Notes: generated by a model not told the origin, from the letters alone. A stretch of 6,118 nt of DNA from Treponema sp. UBA937 (GCA_002293455.1 DBDH01000011.1:1-6118), one strand, 5' to 3'; counted from the first letter of the stretch, positions 1 to 5,569 are shown. Numbers and translations: made by a program.

Positions 1-19
1 CCCTCATCCAGGGCTTTTA
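1..19 (-). terminator. Possible terminator cut by the window edge
   Basis: Read on the minus strand, the bases following the stop codon of the small gene at 17-181 are AAAAGCCCTGGATGAGGG. CCCT and AGGG can pair around a five-base loop, and the A-run before the stem would pair with a T-run expected just outside the window. The T-run cannot be seen, so this is only a suggestion that the small gene ends its own transcript here. Confidence 0.3.
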
Positions 20-181
20 CGCCGCACGTTTTTCTGCGCTATAAGCTCGCGCACTGTCAGGTATGATGCGCCATACATTACCAACTTGTACGGCCTCAAT
101 GTATCCCATTGTAAGCAGATAATATACCTGATGATGTTTAAGATTTAAAAATAATGCCGTCTGTTTTACCGTCCAAAACAT
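17..181 (-). CDS. Excisionase-like small helix-turn-helix protein
   Basis: This 54-residue protein consists almost entirely of one winged helix-turn-helix domain of the excisionase/MerR-like (HTH_17) type. It begins MFWTVKQTALFLNLKHHQVY and continues with a wing ending in NVWRII (residues 35-40). The usual family pattern is visible: a hydrophobic-Thr-Val-x-x-Thr-Ala start, a recognition helix around HHQVYYLL (16-23), then a short beta-wing with a Trp-Arg pair. Such proteins bind DNA as excision directionality factors or as small repressors; which one applies is not shown by the sequence. The ATG at 179-181 is supported by a purine-rich GGAGGGAG just upstream and by a good promoter at 209-235. 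The gene points away from the capsid genes, and the 94-bp divergent gap suggests it could regulate them. It resembles the gene at 2595-2804 in domain type. Confidence 0.72.
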   Translation of the reverse strand: MFWTVKQTALFLNLKHHQVYYLLTMGYIEAVQVGNVWRIIPDSARAYSAEKRAA

Positions 182-208
182 AGTACTCCCTCCGCATCTA
201 ACACTTTG

Positions 209-235
209 ATTATATCATATCTGACTTCAATACAA
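209..235 (-). promoter_or_regulatory. Sigma70-type promoter for the small HTH gene
   Basis: On the minus strand a perfect TATAAT lies at 214-209, with TTGTAT at 235-230 as the -35 element and a 15-bp spacer, slightly short. Transcription would begin about 8-10 bases before the ribosome binding site of the gene at 17-181. The 94-bp gap between this gene and the capsid operon (182-275) holds no other clear element. On the plus strand only a weak TTGATT (206-211) / TACAAT (231-236) pair with a long 19-bp spacer is visible, overlapping this promoter. An HTH protein bound here could affect both directions, which is an inference. Confidence 0.5.
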
Positions 236-275
236 TTTCTTTTTGATCATCCCTTAGACTTTCTCAGAGTAAACC

Positions 276-1184
276 GTGTTATTGCCTGTTTTAATAAGTA
301 ATATGAGAACAAGAAAAAGAGAAATAGCCAGAGCCGGAGTGTACGGCACAAAAGAACAACCCAAAACCGTAACAGCCAAAGACATAAGGGAAATAGCGGA
401 GACATTCCCCGAAATACACCGCGTCCCGATTCAGTTCGGCCATGATGCAAACGCTTCATCCCCGCGCATGGGAAATGTCGTCTCCGTCTATAGCGACCCT
501 GAAGGACAAACTCTCTATGCGGATATTGAGGAACACGACCTTCTCGCCAATGCCGTTGATTCCGGGTATTACCCCGACGTTTCCATCGGTGCAAAACAGC
601 GGGCCAAAGACGGGAAGATGTATCTTCATCATCTCGCCTATCTTGGTCAGGAACCCCCGGCAATAAAAGACCTCATCGCAGAGATACAAGAGCCGCTCGG
701 TATCGACGCTTCGGATACCGAAGGCCTTGTCTTTCTGCCATCCCCCAGAGAGTTCAATCTCTCCGATGACACAAACCAAAACAAGGAGCATACCAGCGTG
801 ACCAAAGAAGAAGCAGAAAAGTTGAAAGAAGAAAATGAACGGCTCAAGAAAGAACTCGAAGAACGGGAACTTGCCTTGTCCGATTCTGTGAGACAAAAGA
901 CAGAAGCAGACATCGAACGATTAAAAACCGCCATGAACGAATCGAAAATCATTAGAGTACAGCAGGAACGGTTCTTGAAGATAGCCGGAGCCCTTGATCA
1001 GGGAAAGACTATCGATCTTTCAGACGGTTCAGGCGGGATTGAAACGATGCCCGTCATGGACGCGCTCATCCGTGTCGTACAAGCCATCCCTCCGGCAGTA
1101 CAAACCGGAATGCTTAACTTGAACGATCTTGATGAACAAGGACACAGCAAGCGTGATTACAGCCGTTTGCGAAACAAAGGATAA
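276..1184 (+). CDS. Phage prohead protease with C-terminal scaffold domain (Mu gpI-like)
   Basis: This 302-residue protein looks like a maturation protease of the Mu gpI / 'phage protease' type, which cleaves scaffold and capsid proteins during prohead assembly. The N-terminal half (about 10-135) shows the family pattern: REIARAGVYGT, a PIQFGHD segment (51-57), then YYPDVSIG (98-105) and MYLHHLAYLG (115-124), followed by PPAIKDL. His56, Ser103 and His118/119 are candidate catalytic residues by position only. Residues 176-215 form a charged heptad-like coiled coil (EEAEKLKEENERLKKELEER), typical of scaffold regions, with an amphipathic tail to residue 302. The start is uncertain. GTG at 276 follows an in-frame stop directly and has only a weak AGAG before it; ATG at 303 has no clear ribosome binding site either. 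The 5' end may therefore have been remodelled. The next gene begins 16 bp downstream, so the three capsid genes form one operon. Confidence 0.75.
   Translation: MLLPVLISNMRTRKREIARAGVYGTKEQPKTVTAKDIREIAETFPEIHRVPIQFGHDANASSPRMGNVVSVYSDPEGQTLYADIEEHDLLANAVDSGYYPDVSIGAKQRAKDGKMYLHHLAYLGQEPPAIKDLIAEIQEPLGIDASDTEGLVFLPSPREFNLSDDTNQNKEHTSVTKEEAEKLKEENERLKKELEERELALSDSVRQKTEADIERLKTAMNESKIIRVQQERFLKIAGALDQGKTIDLSDGSGGIETMPVMDALIRVVQAIPPAVQTGMLNLNDLDEQGHSKRDYSRLRNKG
783..800 (+). promoter_or_regulatory. Internal ribosome binding site and in-frame GTG for a scaffold protein
   Basis: Inside the protease gene, AAGGAG (783-788) stands 9 bases before a GTG (798-800) that is in frame at residue 175. Translation from here would yield a 128-residue protein starting exactly at the coiled-coil region (MTKEEAEKLKEENERLKKEL). 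Nested scaffold genes sharing the C-terminus of the protease are established for lambda (C/Nu3) and Mu (I/Z). Here the ribosome binding site is better than the one of the full-length gene, and the start falls on the domain border. This makes a nested scaffold product likely, though it remains inferred. Confidence 0.6.
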
Positions 1185-1200
1185 AAGGAGTATCCATACT

Positions 1201-1515
1201 ATGAAAATCAAAACCGAAGACACCGGTCTTACCAACGGACACCCTGCCGTCATTATCGCAGGAAAAATCAAAGCGGGAACCGTATGCAAAGTGAACGGTC
1301 TTTTGTCACTGGATGAAACGACCGGAACATTTGAAGCCTACAACTCCGGGGCTGCCTGCATCGCCCTTGAACCCATCACCGAAAAAACAACCAGCGCAGC
1401 AGTCTTGCTTCACGGAACTTTTGACGGGTCCGCTGTTGTCAAAGCAAACGGCGATGTTCTCACTATTGCCGAACTCGCGGCCGTCCAAAAACAGAGCCAT
1501 ATCTATTTTGTGTAA
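1201..1515 (+). CDS. Head decoration protein (lambda gpD-like)
   Basis: This 104-residue protein fits the HDPD family, whose trimers sit on the outside of the mature capsid and stabilise it after expansion. The sequence shows the short beta-rich layout of the family: a GKIKAGTVCKVNG stretch (21-33), a Gly/Ala-rich core with GAACIALEPI (49-58), a VLLHGTFDGSAVV segment (68-80) matching the family's hydrophobic-hydrophobic-x-x-Gly-x-hydrophobic pattern, and a C-terminal LAAVQKQSHIYFV. The start at 1201 is chosen because AAAGGAG lies 10 bases upstream; the frame stays open further upstream, but that extension overlaps the protease gene and lacks a ribosome binding site. The gene sits between protease and major capsid genes, 16 and 12 bp apart, which is the classical order. 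The protein is short and divergent, so the family call relies partly on position. Confidence 0.72.
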   Translation: MKIKTEDTGLTNGHPAVIIAGKIKAGTVCKVNGLLSLDETTGTFEAYNSGAACIALEPITEKTTSAAVLLHGTFDGSAVVKANGDVLTIAELAAVQKQSHIYFV

Positions 1516-1527
1516 GGAGCAAAAATC

Positions 1528-2520
1528 ATGACCATTCAGACATTAGACCTTGCCAAGTATTTTTCACTTGACCAAAACATCACCAGGCTTGAACGCCTCC
1601 CGGAAATCAAAAGCCCCATCATGGACTTGATCTACCCGGAAACCAAACGGACAAATTATCCCCGCTCAATCATTGCGGTTAAAGACCTTCCCAAAGAAGT
1701 GAAAAACGTTCCGGTCATTCAGCGGGGAGCACAAGCCGTCCCCTTAAGCGACAAAAAAGGCGCTGCCGGATATGAGCCGTTCCCTATTGAAGTCAGTATG
1801 AAGCTGACCGCATCAGACCTTAACGACCTCATCGCGGCCGGACTCACCGCTAACGCAGACGCTGAAATCGACCAAAAGGTTGACCGCCTCCGCAAAACTA
1901 CCCACGCCACGACCGAAGCCCTCGCGGCTCAATCTCTCACCGGAAAGATTCAATACTCTGTCCGGGGCGCATTGGCCGATCACTCCGAACTCTATACCGC
2001 AGACTTTGGAGCAACCAAAACCCACGCAATAGCCAAATTGTGGAATGACGGCGCAATTACTCTCGCTGACATCATCAAAGATTGTCTTGCAATGGGAGAC
2101 AAAGCGCGCGGTAACAGCTTCGGCAATAACCTTGCCGTCCTTGTGAACTCCGATACCTTCAATCTCGTTATCGCTCAGATACTCAAACAGCAAACCGGCG
2201 CCCTCAATCTTTCTGTAACAGATAATGTGATTCACTTCCCCGGCTTCACACTTCACCGCCTGGCATCCACATATTACGATTACAAAGCCAAGCAAGAAAC
2301 ACCCGTTATCCCATCCGGCAAAGTGTGCGCCATTGCGTTGGATGCGCCCCACTGGCTCCCTTATTGCGCCATTGATGATATTGACGCACAACTTGCGCCG
2401 CTTCCGTTTTTCTCAAAAGCCGTAAAGATTGAAAATCCCTCCGCGTGGGAACTCTACGGAAAATCAAAACCGTTCCCCGTTCCCATCGTTGACGCGATCT
2501 GCTGGGCGTCTATTCTGTAG
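1528..2520 (+). CDS. Phage major capsid protein, lambda gpE family
   Basis: This 330-residue protein is the main shell subunit, close in length to lambda gpE (341). It carries the expected features of the capsid E family: an N-terminal arm (MTIQTLDLAKYFSLDQNITR), the FPIEVSMKLTASDLNDL region (92-108) where the spine helix begins, a domain containing FGNNLAVLVNSDTFNLV (199-215), and a characteristic C-terminal block with a Lys-Ser-Lys-Pro-hydrophobic-Pro-Val-Pro motif (KSKPFPVPIVDAI, 313-325). TAAGGAG, overlapping the stop codon of the decoration gene, stands 8 bases before the ATG. The frame is intact with no internal stop, so the gene has not decayed. What should follow in a phage genome (head-tail connector, then tail genes) is absent; instead an inverted repeat and small HTH genes follow. 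The fold class is HK97, as in encapsulins, but the sequence family and neighbours point to a virion capsid. Confidence 0.85.
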   Translation: MTIQTLDLAKYFSLDQNITRLERLPEIKSPIMDLIYPETKRTNYPRSIIAVKDLPKEVKNVPVIQRGAQAVPLSDKKGAAGYEPFPIEVSMKLTASDLNDLIAAGLTANADAEIDQKVDRLRKTTHATTEALAAQSLTGKIQYSVRGALADHSELYTADFGATKTHAIAKLWNDGAITLADIIKDCLAMGDKARGNSFGNNLAVLVNSDTFNLVIAQILKQQTGALNLSVTDNVIHFPGFTLHRLASTYYDYKAKQETPVIPSGKVCAIALDAPHWLPYCAIDDIDAQLAPLPFFSKAVKIENPSAWELYGKSKPFPVPIVDAICWASIL

Positions 2521-2529
2521 TTTTTTTCT

Positions 2530-2577
2530 CCCTTCTCTCCGGGGCTTTTCTGGTGCTTTCAGTTTCGGAGAGAAGGG
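2530..2577 (+). terminator. 12-bp perfect inverted repeat after the capsid gene
   Basis: CCCTTCTCTCCG (2530-2541) and CGGAGAGAAGGG (2566-2577) are perfect reverse complements separated by 24 bases. The structure begins 10 bases after the capsid stop codon. The stem is strong, but the bases that follow on the plus strand are TCTTTAAAGG, not a full T-run, and the T-run at 2521-2527 lies before the stem. It could act as a weak terminator, a 3' mRNA stabiliser or a control element for the gene at 2595, whose ribosome binding site comes within ten bases of the stem. No separate promoter for that gene is evident between stem and start. Confidence 0.45.
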
Positions 2578-2594
2578 TCTTTAAAGGTAGTTTT

Positions 2595-2804
2595 ATGTTG
2601 AGCAATACCGCTATCAAGATGATTGAAAATCTTCCCGCCATTCTTTCCGTCAATGAAACAGCGGATTTCTTTGTAGTGAGCTATCAAACCATTTATCGCT
2701 TAATTCGGCGAAAGGAACTTTCCGCATACAAGGATGATGAAAATAACTGGTGTATTACACACCACGATTTGAAGCATTTTTGTTCTAAAAACTGCAACTT
2801 ATAA
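2595..2804 (+). CDS. Excisionase-like helix-turn-helix protein
   Basis: This 69-residue protein carries an HTH_17 / excisionase-type DNA-binding domain over residues 16-66: AILSVNETADFFVVSYQTIY, followed by RLIRRKELSAYKDDENNW (35-52) and a C-terminal helix with a Cys/His flavour (HHDLKHFCSKNC). The order Leu-Ser-Val-x-Glu-Thr-Ala, recognition helix, Arg-Arg-Lys turn, wing with Trp is typical. The ATG at 2595 has AAAGG seven bases upstream; the longer frame starting at 2553 runs into the inverted repeat and is less likely. The stop codon overlaps the ribosome binding site of the next gene, indicating joint translation. The likely role is an excision factor or repressor of the phage-derived segment. 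The gene is richer in A+T than the capsid genes, suggesting a different origin. Confidence 0.72.
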   Translation: MLSNTAIKMIENLPAILSVNETADFFVVSYQTIYRLIRRKELSAYKDDENNWCITHHDLKHFCSKNCNL

Positions 2805-2816
2805 GGAGGTTTTATC

Positions 2817-3014
2817 ATGGGAAAACACAGAATAAAAAGAGGTGTAATATGGCAAAACAAACTTGAAATCTATATAAAAGATTTATACCTTGAACAACGT
2901 AAAAATTGTAAAGAAATTGTGGAAATAATCAAAAAAGAGAAACAAATTAGTATCAACCGTGAATCAGTGAGAAGGTTCATAAGCGAACAAAATCTGCACG
3001 ATAATAATCGATAA
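2817..3014 (+). CDS. Small basic putative DNA-binding protein
   Basis: This 65-residue, Lys/Arg-rich protein is not recognised with certainty. It begins MGKHRIKRGVIWQNKLEIYI and contains a predicted helical pair around CKEIVEIIKKEKQISINRES (31-50) followed by VRRFI. The pattern 'Glu-Ile-x-x-hydrophobic-hydrophobic ... Ile-Ser-x-x-Ser-Val-x-Arg-Phe' resembles the helix-turn-helix of transposase, resolvase and Mu gp27/DUF3486-like small phage proteins. An optimal ribosome binding site (AAGGAGGT, 2803-2810) stands 6 bases before the ATG and overlaps the stop codon of the upstream HTH gene, so the two are an operon. Strong translation signals make it a real gene despite its size. Its target may be the repeats that follow at 3029-3076, an inference from position alone. 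Confidence 0.62.
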   Translation: MGKHRIKRGVIWQNKLEIYIKDLYLEQRKNCKEIVEIIKKEKQISINRESVRRFISEQNLHDNNR

Positions 3015-3028
3015 GACACCATAAAACA

Positions 3029-3076
3029 CGCCAAATTTTGCCGTTTTTGCCAAATTAAATGATTATTTTTGCCAAA
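3029..3076. repeat. Cluster of TTTTTGCCAAA repeats at the element edge
   Basis: TTTTTGCCAAA occurs perfectly at 3044-3054 and 3066-3076, 22 bp apart, about two helical turns. Partial copies precede it: CGCCAAA at 3029-3035 and TTTTGCCG at 3036-3043. The cluster lies between the last phage-side gene and the truncation point of the ATPase gene. Regularly spaced short repeats at the end of an element suggest protein binding sites, such as integrase or excisionase arm sites or transposase end sites. The region is AT-rich, so part of the similarity could be chance. Confidence 0.45.
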
Positions 3077-3339
3077 GTACAAGCGCGGTTACAGTTGGGG
3101 ATAAGGTTTTTCATTATATGTTTGTATAGATGGTGATAATCTTTCAAATGCTCGTTGTCCAAATCCTCAAGATTGATGTTCTGAATTTGTTCTGGTTTAA
3201 CCCCCATACGTTTCAATTCCTGCCGATACAATGCAAACAATGATGATTTACCGCAGCGCCGCACTCCAGTGATAATCTTGATTATATTTTTGTCCTTAAA
3301 CGGCAGAAGTCTTTTTATATATTCTGGTCTTTCTATCAT
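3055..3339 (-). pseudogene. Truncated AAA_14-type ATPase (N-terminal fragment)
   Basis: The 94-residue frame begins MIERPEYIKRLLPFKDKNII, followed by KIITGVRRCGKSSLFALY with a clear Walker A (GVRRCGKS, 25-32) and INLEDLDNEHLKDYHHLY (55-72). This is the start of the widespread AAA_14/DUF4143 ATPases, usually about 400 residues long, many with uncertain roles and often in variable genomic regions. After about residue 82 (…MKNLIPN) the family would continue to a Walker B (LDEIQ) segment; here the frame instead ends in CNRACTLAKIII. Walker B, sensor and C-terminal domains are lost, so the fragment should not be an active ATPase. The breakpoint maps to about 3085-3095. The start is normal, with AGAGGT six bases upstream. 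The missing part may lie beyond the phage-derived segment to the left, or be deleted. Confidence 0.75.
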
Positions 3340-3360
3340 ATAAAAACCTCTTTATTACAT

Positions 3361-3387
3361 ACTATAATCAAAATCAAATTATTACAA
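3361..3387 (-). promoter_or_regulatory. Possible promoter of the ATPase fragment
   Basis: On the minus strand TATAGT (3366-3361) and TTGTAA (3387-3382) are separated by 15 bp, and a ribosome binding site and start codon follow within 25 bases. The match is fair but the surrounding DNA is very AT-rich, which makes such matches common. Confidence 0.3.
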
Positions 3388-3388
3388 G

Positions 3389-3414
3389 AGTTTTTGGGCT
3401 ATATTCCAAAAACT
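3389..3414. repeat. 9-bp perfect inverted repeat in the AT-rich gap
   Basis: AGTTTTTGG (3389-3397) and CCAAAAACT (3406-3414) are exact reverse complements around an 8-base centre. The repeat lies directly upstream of the possible -35 of the ATPase fragment, where a regulator site would be expected. It lacks a following T-run on either strand, so a terminator is less likely. Confidence 0.4.
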
Positions 3415-3684
3415 ATATAGAAATGATAATTTTTTGGATTACAATATAATAATCTTTGAAAAATATATTTTTTTATAAAAATATTCTAAAACATAGAAGA
3501 TATAACAAGTTTTAGGATAGTAATCCAGAAATTATACATGCCTTGTGGTTCATACCCCAACCTGTATTTTCAGTCTACACATAGTATAGAGGTTCTTTTC
3601 TTTGGCATACATCGGGCATCCCGCCGCAAAATACTCCGCAGGCAGGAACCCGCCCCTCATAATGTTTAAAACGCTTAATTGCCT

Positions 3685-5442
3685 CTACATCGCTTCCAAA
3701 AATGGGATGCACACAAGATTGAGGGCATCCTTGAGAATCACGAGGACTGCCTTGGACAGGGCCAATCTTGCGGCGGCAAGGTTTTCCTCCGGGGCGTTCA
3801 ATATGGGACAATCATGATAAAAACGGCTGAATCCTTTGGAAAGTTCATAGAGATAGGCGGTGAGGAAGCTGGGATTCATTTTTGCGGCGGCATTGGCTAC
3901 GGCATCCGGGTATGCTTCTATCGTTTTGATGAGTTCCCATTCGGCGTCTTCCGTGAGGAGTTCCGGTTTTATAGTTCCATTGGAGGCGGCAGTCCCGTCG
4001 GCCTTGCGCAGCATGGAAGAAATACGCGCGCCCATGTATTGCAGATAAGGTCCGGTGTTTCCGTTAAACGAAAGCGATTCTTCGGGATTAAAAAGCATGT
4101 CCTTGACGGGATCGACAGACAAGAGATAATAATGCAGCGCGCCCAAGGCGATTTTTTCCGAAACACCGGCGCTGTCGCCGACGGCTTCTTCCCGGTCTTT
4201 TTCCCGGATTTCCGCAAGGGCCATCTCCGCAAGATTATCGAGAAGATCGTCCGCGTCAACAACCGTTCCTTCGCGGCTTTTCATTTTTCCGTGGGGAAGA
4301 TTTACCATCCCATAAGAGAGATGATACAGATTTTTTGCCCACTCAAAGCCGAGTTTCTTGAGTATCGTAAAGAGTACCTGAAAATGATAGTTCTGTTCCG
4401 AGCCCACAACATACACGAGGCGGTCAAACTCCCAGTCACGGTGCCGGGAAATCGCGGTTCCAATGTCCTGCGTAACATAGAGCGATGTTCCGTCCTTTCG
4501 GAGAAGCACTTTTTTATCGAGCTTTTCCTCGGTTAGATCGATCCAAACGGCGCCGTCTTCTTCCTTGTAGAAGATTCCTTTTTCAAGGCCTTTCAGCACT
4601 TCGTCTTTGCCTTCAAGGTAAGTTTGGCTTTCGTAATAATATTGATCAAAGGAAATGCCGGTCCGCTCGTAGGTTTCCTTCATGCCGTTCACGGCCCAGC
4701 CGTTCATCTTTTTCCAGAGGGCAACCGTTTCCGCGTCGCCCGCTTCCCATTCGCGGAGCATTTCCTGCGCCCGCTCATCGGCCGCGGGACCGGCTTTGCT
4801 CATCTCGTTAAACTTGACGTACCATTTGCCCACAAAATGATCGCTCTTAATCTGTTCCGATTCGGGCGTTTTCCCTTCGCCGTATTCCTTGTAAGCGAGC
4901 ATCGATTTACAGATATGCACGCCCCGGTCATTGATGATGCACACCTTGCGGACTTCGGCGCCGCAGGCGGCAAGGATTCGGGAAATACTTTCGCCCAAAA
5001 CATCATTCCTCAGATGGCCCAGGTGAAGGGGCTTATTGGTATTGGGACTTGAAAACTCTACCATGATTCTGGTGTTGTCCATGTTTCCGGGCCTGCCGTA
5101 CCGTGTTTTTTCGTTGAGGACGGCATCCAGAATTTGAGCGGCAATTTCTTTCCGGTTAAGCCGGACATTGATATAGGGGCCTTGCGCGGCGGGTGTCCCG
5201 ATCTTTTGCGCTTCCGGATTTGATAAGAGTTTTTCCGCAACAGAGGCAGCTATCAGCGGAGGAGCTTTCTTAAACAGTTTTGCAAAACTAAACATGGGAA
5301 ATCCTAAATCGCCGAGTTCCGGCATGGGAGGAATTTCCGCGATAATATCCGAAGCCTGTATATTTGCCTCGATTCCGGCTTCTGCTGCCGCTCTATTAAG
5401 CGCGTCCGCGACGCGTATTTTCCACGAATCTTTAACGTTCAT
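3685..5442 (-). CDS. argS: Arginyl-tRNA synthetase
   Basis: This 585-residue cytoplasmic class Ia enzyme charges tRNA-Arg with arginine using ATP and needs bound tRNA to activate the amino acid. The N-terminal tRNA-recognition domain covers about 5-95 (with DLGFPMFSFAKLFKKAPP, 45-62). The catalytic Rossmann domain follows with the signature SSPNTNKPLHLGHLRN (131-146), where HLGH (140-143) is the HIGH motif. GKMKSREGT (385-393) is the KMSKS-equivalent, in the KM(S)xSREG form usual for bacterial ArgRS. The DALR anticodon-binding domain runs from GPYLQYMGARISSML (464-478) to the C-terminus …IPFLEAM, the expected end of the family, so the gene is full length. The ATG at 5440-5442 has AAGGA six bases upstream. 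It is probably transcribed from its own promoter in the 127-bp gap after the acetyltransferase gene. No truncation or missing catalytic residue is seen. The overall form fits spirochaete ArgRS by impression. Confidence 0.97.
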   Translation of the reverse strand: MNVKDSWKIRVADALNRAAAEAGIEANIQASDIIAEIPPMPELGDLGFPMFSFAKLFKKAPPLIAASVAEKLLSNPEAQKIGTPAAQGPYINVRLNRKEIAAQILDAVLNEKTRYGRPGNMDNTRIMVEFSSPNTNKPLHLGHLRNDVLGESISRILAACGAEVRKVCIINDRGVHICKSMLAYKEYGEGKTPESEQIKSDHFVGKWYVKFNEMSKAGPAADERAQEMLREWEAGDAETVALWKKMNGWAVNGMKETYERTGISFDQYYYESQTYLEGKDEVLKGLEKGIFYKEEDGAVWIDLTEEKLDKKVLLRKDGTSLYVTQDIGTAISRHRDWEFDRLVYVVGSEQNYHFQVLFTILKKLGFEWAKNLYHLSYGMVNLPHGKMKSREGTVVDADDLLDNLAEMALAEIREKDREEAVGDSAGVSEKIALGALHYYLLSVDPVKDMLFNPEESLSFNGNTGPYLQYMGARISSMLRKADGTAASNGTIKPELLTEDAEWELIKTIEAYPDAVANAAAKMNPSFLTAYLYELSKGFSRFYHDCPILNAPEENLAAARLALSKAVLVILKDALNLVCIPFLEAM

Positions 5443-5465
5443 CTTGTTTCCTTGTGCTTTTACTC

Positions 5466-5494
5466 AGGATAGCATAAATCTCTGTTTTGGTCAT
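5466..5494 (-). promoter_or_regulatory. Candidate argS promoter
   Basis: On the minus strand ATGACC (5494-5489) and TATCCT (5471-5466) each match four of six consensus bases and are 17 bp apart, the ideal spacing. A transcript would begin about 15-20 bases before the argS start. A leader with attenuator, T-box or terminator hairpin is not visible in the 127-bp gap (5443-5569). GCGGCTG is repeated directly around the stop codon of the acetyltransferase gene, with no clear terminator after it, so readthrough from that gene is also possible. Confidence 0.33.
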
Positions 5495-5569
5495 GGGGGC
5501 TGTCCGAATAACTATTTCAACAAAGCGAAGGTCTGACTTTGCAGATGGCGTGTCTTTTTTGTCAGCCGC

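Larger units (their letters stand above)
1..3090. mobile_element. Phage-derived segment (capsid module with HTH genes)
   Basis: The segment groups the small minus-strand HTH gene, the protease/scaffold, decoration and major capsid genes, and two further small genes for proven or putative DNA-binding proteins. The right edge is placed near 3085-3095, where the reading frame of an AAA_14-type ATPase loses similarity to its family. The left edge lies outside the window. No integrase, terminase, portal, head-tail joining or tail gene is present here. In a complete phage of this kind terminase and portal normally lie just upstream of the protease, but here a divergent HTH gene occupies that place. 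The two genes at 2595-3014 are visibly richer in A+T than the capsid genes, which suggests a composite origin. The boundaries are approximate and no flanking att repeats could be paired. Confidence 0.55.
3340..3684. other. AT-rich intergenic region without a gene
   Basis: This 345-bp gap separates argS from the ATPase fragment, both on the minus strand. From 3340 to about 3545 it is strongly AT-rich and holds the candidate promoter and the 9-bp inverted repeat described separately. A further pair, TGGATTAC (3435-3442) and GTAATCCA (3520-3527), is an 8-bp inverted repeat with 77 bases between the arms. From about 3595 to 3684 the DNA becomes GC-rich like argS; a 36-codon minus-strand frame starting at 3660 exists, but it has no ribosome binding site and no recognisable product. 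No tRNA, and no convincing terminator for argS, was found. Confidence 0.6.

Noticed and set aside
1813..2391. Minus-strand open frame of 192 codons inside the capsid gene
   Set aside because: Antisense shadow of the major capsid gene, without ribosome binding site or domain signal.
1528..2520. Encapsulin nanocompartment shell gene
   Set aside because: Encapsulins share the HK97 fold, but this sequence fits the gpE capsid family and sits with protease, scaffold and decoration genes; no cargo enzyme gene is present.
2521..2580. Integron attC-like recombination site
   Set aside because: The inverted repeat lacks the paired GTTRRRY / RYYYAAC boxes needed for attC.
3575..3811. Minus-strand frame overlapping the argS end and reaching into the gap
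   Set aside because: argS already ends with the expected C-terminal sequence, so this is not a frameshifted extension; the frame has no start signal or known domain.
3679..4536. Long plus-strand open frame of 285 codons
   Set aside because: It lies entirely antisense to argS, whose protein motifs are unmistakable; its translation has no recognisable domain.
5443..5569. T-box leader or attenuator before argS
   Set aside because: The 127-bp gap lacks a T-box-like bulge sequence and any terminator-antiterminator hairpin pair.
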